Assembly (NCBI GenBank): GCA_036479015.1
Contig: JAZGFB010000037.1
Location: 143,810-207,809, forward strand
Source of the DNA: NVTR01 sp036479015
GTDB lineage: Bacteria > Pseudomonadota > Alphaproteobacteria > Rhodobacterales > Rhodobacteraceae
DNA length: 64,000 bases
Direction of reading: 5' to 3'
In this document: positions 37,326 through 45,821 of the stretch, piece after piece
Numbering within the stretch: the first letter of the stretch is position 1
Layout: each line of letters begins with the position of its first letter
The notes under the pieces: generated by a model
What the model was told of the DNA's origin: nothing
Database searches by the model: none
Seen by the model: only the letters and a program-made list of their open reading frames with translations
Position numbers and translations under genes: made by a program

Positions 37326-38309
37326 TCAGGGTGACCCTAGTTTGGCGGCAATCGCATCAGTTGCCTGCACCAATGCTTGGCTGATCCCCGGTTCTGACAG
37401 GGCATGACCGGCAAGCGGGATCATCTGCAGATGCGACGCGGGCCAGGCCCGGTGCAGCTTATGGGCAGAAATCGGGGGGCAGATCATGTCATACCGGCCC
37501 TGAACAATGGTGCCGGGAATATGGGCGATTTTGCTGATATCGCGCAGTATCTGGCCATCTTCCTGCAAGAACCCCGCATTGCTGAAATAGTGGTTTTCCA
37601 GCCGGGCAAAGGCGCGGGCATATTGCGCCGGCCCGCCGCCTGACACGCCAGTGCTGTTAACCGTAGCCAGCGCATTTTCCCAGGCAGCCCAGGCCTGACC
37701 ATAGCGGGATTCAACTGTCGCATCGCCAGAAAACAAGCGCCGATGGTAGGCGGCGATCATATCACCCTGTTCAGAAACCGGGATCAGATCGGCAAACCTG
37801 GCCCAGGTGTCGGGCCAAAATTTACCGGCACCACCGCCATAGAACCAGTCAAGCTCGGCTTGGGTCATCAAAAATACACCGCGTAACACCAGGTTAGACA
37901 CATGTTCCGGGTGGGTTTCGGCGTAAATCAACGCCAGTGTCGCCCCCCAGCTGCCGCCAAAAACCACCCATTGGTCAATTTGCAAGTTGGTACGAATGCG
38001 TTCGATATCAGCCACCAGATGCCAGGTAGTGTTCGCGTGCACACTGGCATAGGGCCGTGATTTCCCGCACCCACGCTGATCAAACAACACAATGCGATAA
38101 ACGTTAGGGTCAAAATACCGCCGCATTGCCGGGCTGCACCCGCCCCCCGGGCCGCCATGAAATACCACCACCGGCAGCCCATCCGGGTTGCCGCATTGCT
38201 CAACATAAATCCTGTGGCCATCGCCCACATCAAGCATTTGCGACTGGTATGGATTAAGGGCCGGGTATAAATGCTGGGCAGCACTGTTATGGTCTGATGT
38301 TTTATCCAT
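37326..38309 (-). CDS. pip: Proline iminopeptidase
   Basis: The 327-residue alpha/beta-hydrolase of family S33 removes N-terminal proline from peptides. The oxyanion region FHGGPGGG is near residue 50 and the nucleophile elbow is G-G-S-W-G-A; most family members have G-G-S-W-G-G. The acid and His are probably in GRYDMICPP and P-L-A-G-H-A. It is divergent from ubiG over 71 nt. Confidence 0.94.
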   Translation of the reverse strand: MDKTSDHNSAAQHLYPALNPYQSQMLDVGDGHRIYVEQCGNPDGLPVVVFHGGPGGGCSPAMRRYFDPNVYRIVLFDQRGCGKSRPYASVHANTTWHLVADIERIRTNLQIDQWVVFGGSWGATLALIYAETHPEHVSNLVLRGVFLMTQAELDWFYGGGAGKFWPDTWARFADLIPVSEQGDMIAAYHRRLFSGDATVESRYGQAWAAWENALATVNSTGVSGGGPAQYARAFARLENHYFSNAGFLQEDGQILRDISKIAHIPGTIVQGRYDMICPPISAHKLHRAWPASHLQMIPLAGHALSEPGISQALVQATDAIAAKLGSP

Positions 38310-38380
38310 GGTAGTCTAATATATCCGATCAACTGTCCCCAACGAAGGGGCAGCACAGAAATGAAGCCAAAGGGCCAGAT

Positions 38381-39127
38381 ATGCAAGCCACGACGCACAC
38401 AGTTGACCCCGCCGAGGTTGCTAAATTTGAAGCTATGGCTGCCGAATGGTGGGACCCGAACGGCAAATTCAAACCGCTGCACATGCTGAACCCTTGCCGG
38501 TTGGACTATATTACAGGGCAAATAGCGGATCGGTTTGGCCGCGATCTTAGCCAACCACTGCCATTCAAAGGCTTGCGTATTTTGGATATTGGGTGCGGTG
38601 GCGGGTTGTTATCAGAACCAATGGCCCGACTTGGGGCCAGTGTTTTAGGGGCAGATGCGGCACCGGGCAATATACCGGTGGCCCAGGCCCATGCCCGCCA
38701 AAGCGGGCTAGAGATTGACTATCAACACATCACCGCCGAGGCCCTGGGGGCCACAGGTGCCCAATTTGACGTCGTCCTCAACTTGGAAGTCGTGGAACAC
38801 GTGGCTGATCCGCCTGGTTTTATTGCCGCCTGTGAAGCCTTGCTTATACCTGGCGGGGTGATGCTGTGTTCAACGATAAACCGAACCCCTAAAAGCTTTG
38901 CTGTGGCAATTGTCGGGGCTGAATATATCATGCGCTGGTTGCCCCACGGCACCCATGAATGGCATAAATTCATCACCCCGGATGAATTGTGTGAAATGCT
39001 AAAAAACTCTGGATTAGACCCTGTTAACCGCAGTGGATTTACCTTTAACCCACTGCATTGGACATGGTCGATATCACAGCAGGACCTATCGGTGAACTAT
39101 GTCACCACCAGCATTAAGCCAGCCTAA
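38381..39127 (+). CDS. ubiG: Bifunctional 2-polyprenyl-6-hydroxyphenol methylase / 3-demethylubiquinol O-methyltransferase
   Basis: The 248-residue SAM enzyme performs both O-methylations in ubiquinone synthesis. Motif I is L-D-I-G-C-G-G-G-L-L-S-E-P near residue 69; the N-terminal W-W-D-P-N-G-K-F-K-P-L-H and the MEVVEHV-like motif (LEVVEHV) are diagnostic for UbiG. The ATG at 38381 has a weak AGGG upstream. Confidence 0.96.
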   Translation: MQATTHTVDPAEVAKFEAMAAEWWDPNGKFKPLHMLNPCRLDYITGQIADRFGRDLSQPLPFKGLRILDIGCGGGLLSEPMARLGASVLGADAAPGNIPVAQAHARQSGLEIDYQHITAEALGATGAQFDVVLNLEVVEHVADPPGFIAACEALLIPGGVMLCSTINRTPKSFAVAIVGAEYIMRWLPHGTHEWHKFITPDELCEMLKNSGLDPVNRSGFTFNPLHWTWSISQQDLSVNYVTTSIKPA

Positions 39128-39189
39128 ATTCTTCTTTTCAAAAATACCCCCGCGCGGCGCGCAAAACCGCCCAAAGGGCTGATAATAAT

Positions 39190-39203
39190 GCGCCGTAAGG
39201 CGC
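39190..39203. terminator. Possible terminator hairpin after marR
   Basis: GCGCC-GTAA-GGCGC forms a short perfect stem with a tetraloop between the convergent ubiG and marR genes. Only a short mixed A/T stretch follows on either strand, so termination would be weak. Confidence 0.3.
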
Positions 39204-39213
39204 TCAATTAACC

Positions 39214-39651
39214 TTATTTGGACAGACGCAGGCGTAACTCACGCAACACCGGCAATGTCGCGCGGGCTTTTTCAACGCCAATTGATGCCACCACATCGCC
39301 AATGATCGGCGCAATTGCCGCCACGGCGCTTTCACAGGCCCGTTGACCGGCCGGGCTGATGGCGACGAATTTTCGCCGCGCATCTTCCCAGTCGGGTCGG
39401 ATATGCACATGCCCGGCCGCTTCCAGTTTGTGGATGGTATTTGTCATCGCCCCGCGGGTGACGCTGAATGCCGTGGCCAGCTGTGCCGGGCTGCGCTCAT
39501 CCTTTAGGTGGGCCAGGTGGTTCAAGACCGAAAAATGGCTAAGCTCCATCCCCTTGGGCAGCGCTTTGCTTAACTTGGCACGGGCCAGCTGATCTACCAT
39601 GAAAATTTCACTGAACAGTGCAATGGCAAGGGAGAAATTTTGATCAGACAT
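39214..39651 (-). CDS. MarR-family transcriptional regulator
   Basis: The 145-residue winged-HTH repressor has the recognition region L-A-T-A-F-S-V-T-R-G-A-M-T-N-T-I-H-K-L and the wing D-W-E-D-A-R-R-K-F-V, both typical of MarR proteins. The ATG at 39651 has AAAGG upstream; an ATG at 39678 is open but has no ribosome binding site. It lies downstream of a glutaredoxin gene on the same strand; the regulated genes are not evident. Confidence 0.9.
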   Translation of the reverse strand: MSDQNFSLAIALFSEIFMVDQLARAKLSKALPKGMELSHFSVLNHLAHLKDERSPAQLATAFSVTRGAMTNTIHKLEAAGHVHIRPDWEDARRKFVAISPAGQRACESAVAAIAPIIGDVVASIGVEKARATLPVLRELRLRLSK

Positions 39652-39711
39652 TTGAGTGGCCTTTGAAATCTCGGACATGGTTTAGCAAAGGCAATAGCGC
39701 CCGCGCAGCAC

Positions 39712-39969
39712 CTATGCCGCCAGTAGCGCGTCAAGTTTTCCGGCACGATCAAGGCCTGCCAGGTCATCAAACCCGCCAACATGTATGTCGCCGACAAAAA
39801 TTTGCGGCACCGTGTGGCTGCCATTGGCACGTGACAGCATTTCCTTGCGTTTGCCTGGGTTCGCTGCCACGTTAAATTCAACAAACTGAACGCCTTTTTT
39901 GTTCAACAGGCGCTTGGCCGCATGGCAATAGCCACACAGCGGTGAGGTGTAGATTTCAACAGTGTTCAT
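39712..39969 (-). CDS. grxC: Glutaredoxin 3
   Basis: The 85-residue dithiol glutaredoxin has the active site C-G-Y-C (residues 12-15; the commoner form is C-P-Y-C) and the glutathione-binding T-V-P-Q-I-F and G-G-F-D-D segments. It reduces disulfides and glutathionylated proteins. Ribosome binding site AGGGA is 9 nt before the ATG. It follows comF in the same direction. Confidence 0.94.
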   Translation of the reverse strand: MNTVEIYTSPLCGYCHAAKRLLNKKGVQFVEFNVAANPGKRKEMLSRANGSHTVPQIFVGDIHVGGFDDLAGLDRAGKLDALLAA

Positions 39970-40006
39970 AATGGTAATCCCTATGGTTTGGCCGGACTAT
40001 AGGGAT

Positions 40007-40732
40007 TTAGTCATCCTTCGCAACGCGTGCTAGGGCCAGAATACATACCCGTGTTGCACCGGCCCCATAGCAGGCCTCGGCGGCGGCGGCCAAAGTTGCG
40101 CCAGATGTCATGACATCATCAACCAGCACCACCTCTTTTCCTGTGATCTGATCGCCACGTTTTTGGTGTGGAAAAATGGTGTTCGCCAGATTGGCGAACC
40201 GGGCGTCCCGGCCCATGCCATCCTGCTTTTTGGTTGCCTTACGTCGCACCAGCCCGTCGGGCAGATAGGGCAGGCCCGCCAGGCCCGCCACTTCTTTTGC
40301 CAGCAAGGCCGCCTGATTATAGCGGCGGCTGATCAGCCGGGTCCAATGGGCTGGAACCGGTACAATCACCGTTTCATTTTTGGTTCTGATTTCACGCAAA
40401 CCTGCCATCAGCCAGCTTGCGGCTGGTACTGCCAGATCCTGTCTGTCACCGTGTTTCAGCGCCAGAACTAAACGGCGGGCATTGCCCGCGTATAGCAGGG
40501 CAGCGCGCCCCCTGTCCCAGGGCCGAGCGATGGTCATGCAATCATCACAGATTTCATTATGGCCGTCAGACTCACCGGGCAGGGGTACACCGCAGGTGTC
40601 ACAGACCAGCCCGGAAATAAACGGCGTGTCGCGCCAGCAGGTGCTGCAAAGTGCAAATTCTTCGTCAAGTTGCGTATCGCAGCTGATGCAAGATGGTGGG
40701 TAAATCAGCCTTAAGGCGCTTTGCAATCCCAT
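40007..40732 (-). CDS. ComF-family phosphoribosyltransferase-like protein
   Basis: The 241-residue protein has N-terminal zinc-ribbon-like Cys pairs (C-I-S-C, C-S-T-C, C-D-T-C, C-D-D-C) and a C-terminal type I phosphoribosyltransferase domain with the PRPP loop VVLVDDVMTSGAT. In naturally transformable bacteria ComF helps DNA uptake. The ATG at 40732 follows AAGGAA. It is divergent from the methyltransferase gene at 40774 with 41 nt between them. Confidence 0.9.
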   Translation of the reverse strand: MGLQSALRLIYPPSCISCDTQLDEEFALCSTCWRDTPFISGLVCDTCGVPLPGESDGHNEICDDCMTIARPWDRGRAALLYAGNARRLVLALKHGDRQDLAVPAASWLMAGLREIRTKNETVIVPVPAHWTRLISRRYNQAALLAKEVAGLAGLPYLPDGLVRRKATKKQDGMGRDARFANLANTIFPHQKRGDQITGKEVVLVDDVMTSGATLAAAAEACYGAGATRVCILALARVAKDD

Positions 40733-40773
40733 TGTAATTTCCTTAAACAAAAACCCATCCGAAGGACCAAAAT

Positions 40774-41613
40774 ATGACCCTGCCACCCGATCTAACCGAC
40801 CGATCTGCCCTGTTACGTAACCGCGCCAGGGCCATGGCCGCACCGGCGATGTTTTTGCAGCACGAGGCCGTAGATGAGGTCAAGCAAAGGCTGGAAATGG
40901 TTAACAGAACGTTTACATCGCCGGCGATAGTCAGCGGTTTCCCCAATTATTGGGCCGATGTGATCCCCGGGGCGCATATGTGCGACGATAATGACGTGTT
41001 GGATCTGACGCCCCAGGCCCATGATTTGGTGGTGCATGCCATGGCGATGCACTGGGCCAATGACCCGGTTGGGCAACTGGTACAGGCGCGGCGCGCTTTG
41101 AAACCGGATGGGCTGTTCCTGGGGGTCATGTTTGGTGGCCAAACCCTAAGCGAGCTGCGGCTGGCATTGGCCGAGGCAGAAACAGCCGTGACCGGTGGGC
41201 TGTCGCCCAGGGTCGCGCCGATGGGCGAAATTCGTGATCTGGGGGCATTGCTGCAACGTGCCGGGTTTGCGCTGCCAGTTGCTGACGCGCTTACGTTGTC
41301 TGTAAGCTATGCGACTTTGCCGGATCTGATGCGCGATTTGCGCGCCATGGGGGAAGCCAATGCGCTTGCGGCGCGCAACCGGCGCCCGCTGCGCCGCGCG
41401 GTTCTGGAGCAGACGGGCGAAATTTACCGGCGGACTTTTGGGGTAAAGGGGCGGTTACCGGCCACGTTTGAGCTGATAGTGTTGACCGGCTGGGCACCGT
41501 CAGATGATCAGCCACAACCCCTGCGTCCCGGTTCAGCAAACACCCGGCTGGCAGATGCGTTAAACACACAGGAATTGCCCCTTGGGGAACCTGGCAAACC
41601 AAGCCGTGTTTGA
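40774..41613 (+). CDS. Methyltransferase-fold protein, NDUFAF5-like
   Basis: The 279-residue protein resembles the alphaproteobacterial group related to NDUFAF5/C20orf7, the complex I assembly factor. The C-terminal half keeps landmarks such as V-H-A-M-A-M-H-W-A-N-D and G-L-F-L-G-V-M-F-G-G-Q-T-L. The region where class I enzymes have the Gly-rich SAM motif I (about 45-65) lacks D-x-G-x-G-x-G, so SAM binding may be altered or lost. GAAGGA precedes the ATG. It lies upstream of hemH. Confidence 0.8.
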   Translation: MTLPPDLTDRSALLRNRARAMAAPAMFLQHEAVDEVKQRLEMVNRTFTSPAIVSGFPNYWADVIPGAHMCDDNDVLDLTPQAHDLVVHAMAMHWANDPVGQLVQARRALKPDGLFLGVMFGGQTLSELRLALAEAETAVTGGLSPRVAPMGEIRDLGALLQRAGFALPVADALTLSVSYATLPDLMRDLRAMGEANALAARNRRPLRRAVLEQTGEIYRRTFGVKGRLPATFELIVLTGWAPSDDQPQPLRPGSANTRLADALNTQELPLGEPGKPSRV

Positions 41614-41667
41614 CCGGACGCAAAAACCCGCTATGTCCCTATTTCAACAGTTTCGGAGCACCTGACG

Positions 41668-42681
41668 ATGACCAATGCCGACAAATCCAGCCCAAAGATC
41701 GGGGTCTTGCTGGCCAACCTTGGTACGCCGGATGCCACAGATTACTGGTCAATGCGGCGCTATCTGAACGAATTTTTGTCGGATCAGCGGGTGATTGATT
41801 ACCCGAAATGGCGCTGGCAGCCGCTGCTGCAAACGGTGATATTAGCCAAGCGGCCGTTTAGTTCCGGCGCGGCATATCGGTCAATTTGGAATAATGAGGC
41901 TGATGAAAGCCCGCTTTTGACGATCACAAAGGCGCAAACCGCCAAAATTTCCGAATCACTTGCGGGGAAATTTGGTGACCGGGTACAGGTTGATTTCTGC
42001 ATGCGGTACGGCAACCCATCGACCAAATCGCGGGTTGAGGGGCTGATCGCGCAGGGCTGCCAGAAGATATTGTTCTTTCCGCTTTACCCGCAATATGCCG
42101 GGGCGACCACGGCCACAGCGAATGATCAGTTCTTTCGCGTGTTGATGGACCAGAAATGGCAACCGGCGGCGCGGACGGTTCCGGCATATTTTGATCAGGC
42201 CGGGTATATTGCGGCGCTGGCCCGTTCGGTTGAGCGCGCCTATGGGGCGCTAAAGGTCAGGCCAGATGTGTTGGTGGCGTCTTACCACGGCATGCCAGAG
42301 CGGTACCGCGATAATGGTGATCCGTATTATGCGCAGTGCCTGGAAACGTCGCGTCTGCTGGCGCAGCAGTTGGGCTGGGGGGGTGATCAGATCGCCACGA
42401 CGTTTCAGTCTAAATTTGGACCAGAAGAATGGTTAAAGCCTGCTACCGTTGACGAAGTTGCGCGTTTGGCGCAGGCGGGCACGCGCAATATAGCGGTGAT
42501 GGCCCCGGCGTTTTCGGCCGATTGCATTGAAACGCTGGAAGAGATTAATGAAGAAATACAGGACAGTTTTGTACAGGCAGGTGGCACGGATTTTGCCTAT
42601 ATCCCCTGTCTGAACGATGATGACGGCCATATTTCTGCATTGGCAGACATCGTGGGCGACAATCTGGCGGGCTGGATTTAG
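41668..42681 (+). CDS. hemH: Ferrochelatase
   Basis: The 337-residue enzyme inserts ferrous iron into protoporphyrin IX, the last step of haem synthesis. It shows the start G-V-L-L-A-N-L-G-T-P, the catalytic-His segment S-Y-H-G-M-P-E-R-Y, and the signature Q-S-K-F-G-P-E-E-W-L. GGAG precedes the ATG. A strong hairpin terminator follows the stop codon. Confidence 0.97.
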   Translation: MTNADKSSPKIGVLLANLGTPDATDYWSMRRYLNEFLSDQRVIDYPKWRWQPLLQTVILAKRPFSSGAAYRSIWNNEADESPLLTITKAQTAKISESLAGKFGDRVQVDFCMRYGNPSTKSRVEGLIAQGCQKILFFPLYPQYAGATTATANDQFFRVLMDQKWQPAARTVPAYFDQAGYIAALARSVERAYGALKVRPDVLVASYHGMPERYRDNGDPYYAQCLETSRLLAQQLGWGGDQIATTFQSKFGPEEWLKPATVDEVARLAQAGTRNIAVMAPAFSADCIETLEEINEEIQDSFVQAGGTDFAYIPCLNDDDGHISALADIVGDNLAGWI

Positions 42682-42694
42682 CACGCTAGATGTG

Positions 42695-42725
42695 AAAAGG
42701 GGCCGCAGAATATGCAGCCCCTTTT
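42695..42725. terminator. Bidirectional terminator between hemH and the first small membrane-protein gene
   Basis: AAAAGGGGC..GC and GC..GCCCCTTTT form a long stem with a 7-nt loop. The A and T runs at the two ends make it work in both directions, for hemH (plus) and for the small gene ending at 42746 (minus). Confidence 0.8.
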
Positions 42726-42745
42726 AAAGCCTAAAACGCGGTCGC

Positions 42746-42934
42746 TTAGTTGCTGGCGACAGCTGCTGCTACAAGAAGAAGCAGGATCAGTGGAACGATA
42801 AAGCCACCAGCTGAGGAAGCAGTAGTTTCTTCCATCATTGGTGCCATTTCCATGACAGGTGCTTCCATTCCGCCAGCGAATGCTGCGGTAGCGGCGACTG
42901 CAGTGATTGCAGCGGCAAGTGCGATTTTCTTCAT
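42746..42934 (-). CDS. Small membrane protein, copy 1 of a tandem pair
   Basis: The 62-residue protein has an N-terminal signal-like segment (M-K-K-I-A-L-A-A-A-I-T-A-V-A-A-T-A-A-F-A-G), a Met/Glu-rich middle and a C-terminal hydrophobic helix (G-G-F-I-V-P-L-I-L-L-L-L-V-A-A-A-V-A-S-N). It probably sits in the inner membrane after signal cleavage. The ATG at 42934 follows AGGAGA. It is almost identical to the copy at 43084; differences lie mostly in the Met-rich part (E-A-P-V-M-E-M-A versus E-A-P-M-M-E-M-V). Function unknown. Confidence 0.85.
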   Translation of the reverse strand: MKKIALAAAITAVAATAAFAGGMEAPVMEMAPMMEETTASSAGGFIVPLILLLLVAAAVASN

Positions 42935-43032
42935 AATTCTCTCCTGGTTAACCAACGGGCAAAATTGAACGTGTTGGCGTATACCGGCCCATACTATGCA
43001 GCAATTACGCAGGCGTCTAGTCTGGACAAACA

Positions 43033-43062
43033 AAAAGGGCGGCAGAAACCTGCCACCCTTTT
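43033..43062. terminator. Terminator after copy 2 of the small membrane-protein pair
   Basis: AAAAGGG.GGCAG and CTGCC.CCCTTTT form a stable stem with a 3-4 nt loop, followed by T-rich (plus) or A-rich flanks. It ends the minus-strand transcript of the 43084 gene and separates it from the 42746 copy, so each copy is transcribed from its own promoter. Confidence 0.75.
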
Positions 43063-43083
43063 CATAAACTTATATGCTGTCGC

Positions 43084-43272
43084 TTAGTTGCTGGCGACGG
43101 CTGCTGCTACAAGAAGAAGCAGGATCAGTGGAACGATGAAACCACCGGCAGAAGAAGCAGTAGTTTCTTCCATCATTGGTACCATTTCCATCATAGGTGC
43201 TTCCATTCCGCCAGCGAATGCTGCGGTAGCGGCGACTGCAGTGATTGCAGCGGCAAGTGCGATTTTTTTCAT
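43084..43272 (-). CDS. Small membrane protein, copy 2 of a tandem pair
   Basis: The 62-residue protein duplicates the gene at 42746, including the upstream ribosome-binding region and signal sequence; the nucleotide match extends through most of the coding sequence. It starts at the ATG at 43272. Its Met/Glu middle (M-E-A-P-M-M-E-M-V-P-M-M-E-E) could bind metal, but that is speculation. Each copy has its own terminator. Confidence 0.85.
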   Translation of the reverse strand: MKKIALAAAITAVAATAAFAGGMEAPMMEMVPMMEETTASSAGGFIVPLILLLLVAAAVASN

Positions 43273-43410
43273 AGTTCTCTCCAAGTACGCCAAGTGCAAT
43301 AACACACTGCATCGGCCAATAAGGGTGCGTGTATTGACCCTATATGCCGCTAAAGTGTCTAAAATCCAGCAAAATATTGGCGATATAACCCGAGTCAGCG
43401 GCGATTGTCG

Positions 43411-44007
43411 TCAAATTAGCAACACCTGAGTGCCGGTTTTAGCGTAATCATACAGTTGCGCGATGTGTTCATTAAACAGCCCGATACAGCCATTTGATGA
43501 CCGGCGGCCAATTTTGCGCGTGTCGTGGGTGCCGTGAATGCGGTAATATTTCCATGATAAATACAGCGCGTGGGTGCCCAGGGGGTTGTCGGGGCCGGGT
43601 TCTACGCGGTCGGGCCATTCTGGGTTGCGCAATCGCATGGCCGGGGTCGGGGACCAGGACGGGCCTTCAACTTTGCGGATGATACTGGTGCGGCCCAGGC
43701 GTGTCAGATCGGCGGATAATGGCACACTGGTGGGAAAAAGCCGGTAAGTTTCCCCGTCTTCAGACCAGTAATGCAGGGCGCGCGACGTGGTATCGACCAG
43801 AATCGCCCCCCTGCGCAGGTTGGCAAAGTAGGGCTGCCATTGCAGGGTGCGAAAGCTGGAAATATTGCGGCGCACCGTTTGCGAAATTTCTGATTCAAGT
43901 TCAACTGTTTCGGTTGATTGGGCCACTGCAGGGCTGGCAAACCCGCTGGCCGCCGCCGTCACCAAAAAGTTGCGACGGGTTAAGCTGAATTTGGGCACAT
44001 GTACCAT
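43411..44007 (-). CDS. L,D-transpeptidase (YkuD) with Tat-type signal
   Basis: The 198-residue protein has a twin-arginine signal (L-T-R-R-N-F-L-V-T-A-A-A) with probable cleavage after A-V-A-Q. The YkuD catalytic signature is H-G-T-H-D ... S-S-N-G-C-I-G-L. It should act on peptidoglycan in the periplasm. It is a second L,D-transpeptidase, distinct from the lipoprotein at 15739. It is divergent from the CAP-domain lipoprotein gene. Confidence 0.9.
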   Translation of the reverse strand: MVHVPKFSLTRRNFLVTAAASGFASPAVAQSTETVELESEISQTVRRNISSFRTLQWQPYFANLRRGAILVDTTSRALHYWSEDGETYRLFPTSVPLSADLTRLGRTSIIRKVEGPSWSPTPAMRLRNPEWPDRVEPGPDNPLGTHALYLSWKYYRIHGTHDTRKIGRRSSNGCIGLFNEHIAQLYDYAKTGTQVLLI

Positions 44008-44150
44008 TTGGACGCTCCGACTGTTTCGGGGGCACAGTATGATGCAAATGCGTCAATCGCAATTCAAACAACCGTTAGAATGATCCGTTCGGTTTGAACC
44101 CGCCCAAACATCACGTTAGAGAATAACAAACAAATATCAGGTGGGTGCAC

Positions 44151-44663
44151 ATGTTTCGAAGTTTATTGTCGCTATTGGCTGTTTCAATGTTGCTGACGGC
44201 CTGCGAACCAACGACATCGCCAACGATGGGGACTGATGGCAAGCCCTTGCCACAGGTGTACCGGATTTCAAGCCGGGATGCGGGACCTATCCAGTTTCGT
44301 ATCCTGGATTCGGTGAATACATTGCGTCAGGCAAGTGGCGCGGCCCCGCTGGCGCTGAATGCCCAGTTGAACGCCGCAGCTGCCACCCATTCGCGCGACA
44401 TGTCGGTGCAAAACCGGCCCTGGCATTTTGGCAGCGACGGGTCATCGCCAATTGAGCGCATTCAGCGTTCTGGCTATTCCGGGCCGGCATTGGGGGAAAA
44501 TATTTCCGAAACATTTGAAACTGAACTGCAAACCCTGTCAGCCTGGATGGATCTTGCGGACACCCGTAACGTTATTCTGGACCGTAATGCCCAAAACCTG
44601 GGGTTTGCCTGGTTCCAGGAAGGCAGCGGCAAGATCTGGTGGACATTGGTAACGGGTGGCTAA
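44151..44663 (+). CDS. CAP-domain (SCP-like) lipoprotein
   Basis: The 170-residue protein has a lipoprotein signal ending L-L-T-A-C and a CAP/SCP domain (about 45-168) with the typical L-N-A-Q-L-N-A-A-A-A-T-H-S-R-D-M and G-E-N-I sequence blocks. Bacterial CAP proteins are extracytoplasmic and mostly uncharacterised. The ATG at 44151 is chosen over the in-frame GTG at 44145 for spacing to CAGGTGG. Confidence 0.88.
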   Translation: MFRSLLSLLAVSMLLTACEPTTSPTMGTDGKPLPQVYRISSRDAGPIQFRILDSVNTLRQASGAAPLALNAQLNAAAATHSRDMSVQNRPWHFGSDGSSPIERIQRSGYSGPALGENISETFETELQTLSAWMDLADTRNVILDRNAQNLGFAWFQEGSGKIWWTLVTGG

Positions 44664-44790
44664 ACAGGTGCCCTGGTGTGCAATGATCCTGAATTTGCTG
44701 TGCTATTGGGACCACTAAGCCTGCAGAAAACGATATCGCGGCTAATTCCGCGCGGGTTTTTGCCATCCGCTTGCAGAGTTAACAATAATC

Positions 44791-44808
44791 ACAATATGGC
44801 CATATTGT
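44791..44808. promoter_or_regulatory. 18-nt perfect palindrome upstream of the polysaccharide cluster
   Basis: ACAATATGGCCATATTGT is a perfect palindrome in the intergenic space, about 100 nt before the first sulfotransferase gene. Its half-site GCCATAT recurs as a dyad at 51185-51207 before the ExoY-like gene. It is a plausible operator for the cluster; the protein is unknown. Confidence 0.5.
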
Positions 44809-44906
44809 CCATAAATTGTGCTGGTAATGGATTGTATACAAAGCATGATTTGCCGAACCGTTTTGGCAGTTGGGTGCTGAATAATTGGATGTCAGAGGGC
44901 TAGGAA

Positions 44907-45788
44907 ATGTCACCGACCGTCATTGGAATTGGGGCCCAGAAATGTGCGTCTTCATGGGTTCATTCCGTATTGGGGGCGCATCCGGAAATTGGCGTATCTG
45001 ATCCGAAAGAGTTGGATTTTTTCAGCCACTATTTCGACCACGGGTACCAATGGTATGATTCACATTTCAGCGATTTGTCGGGGTTTTATGCGCGGTGCGA
45101 AACCTCGCCGTCATATTTTTATGACCCACGGGCCGCACAGCGTGTGTGGGATTACAATAAAGACATGAAAATAATTGCGCTTTTGCGTGATCCGGTAGAG
45201 CGCGCCTATTCCAACCATCTTCATGAAGTTATTAAGGGTCACATTCCGTGCCAAAGCTTTGAGCAAGGTCTGAAGAATAACCCTGCATATATCGATCAGG
45301 GGCGTTACTATTCGCATTTGAAACCCTGGTTTAGTACATTTGGCCCGGATCAAATCCTGGTCTTGATCGCAGAAGAGGTTTTTGCTGATCCGGCTGCTGC
45401 TGCGGCACAGCTTTATGAATTTATCGGGGTCGATACCGGTTTTGTCAGCGCAGTTGCATCCCAAGTGCGTAACATAAGCGACCGGGCGCGTCTGCCGGGG
45501 TTGCGTCGCACCTTACGAAGCAGTGGTGATTTGATGCGCCGGGTCGGGTTAGAAGAACAACTGGGGCGGTTAAAATCCACCGCCCCTGTGGCCAGTTTGT
45601 TGCGTATGAACAGCATTAATGCCCGCACTGAGGTTCCGGCAATGGCCCAGGCCACACGGCAGGACCTGTCAAAAGAGTTTGCACCAGAAATGGTTGCCCT
45701 TGGCGGGCTTTTGAAACGTAGTGCTTTTCCATGGCCGACGTGGGAAACGCTAGGAACAGACACCCAACAGTCATCGTCCGCAGTTTAG
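44907..45788 (+). CDS. Sulfotransferase, heparan-sulfate type
   Basis: The 293-residue PAPS-dependent sulfotransferase has the 5'-phosphosulfate loop I-G-A-Q-K-C-A-S-S-W near residues 7-16 and the 3'-phosphate motif L-L-R-D-P-V-E-R-A-Y-S-N-H near 92-104. It should transfer sulfate to a hydroxyl or amino group of a polysaccharide. As first gene of the exopolysaccharide cluster it suggests a sulfated polymer. Confidence 0.9.
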   Translation: MSPTVIGIGAQKCASSWVHSVLGAHPEIGVSDPKELDFFSHYFDHGYQWYDSHFSDLSGFYARCETSPSYFYDPRAAQRVWDYNKDMKIIALLRDPVERAYSNHLHEVIKGHIPCQSFEQGLKNNPAYIDQGRYYSHLKPWFSTFGPDQILVLIAEEVFADPAAAAAQLYEFIGVDTGFVSAVASQVRNISDRARLPGLRRTLRSSGDLMRRVGLEEQLGRLKSTAPVASLLRMNSINARTEVPAMAQATRQDLSKEFAPEMVALGGLLKRSAFPWPTWETLGTDTQQSSSAV

Positions 45789-45821
45789 CATGCTGGGCGT
45801 TGTTTTTTCTATAGGAGCTAT

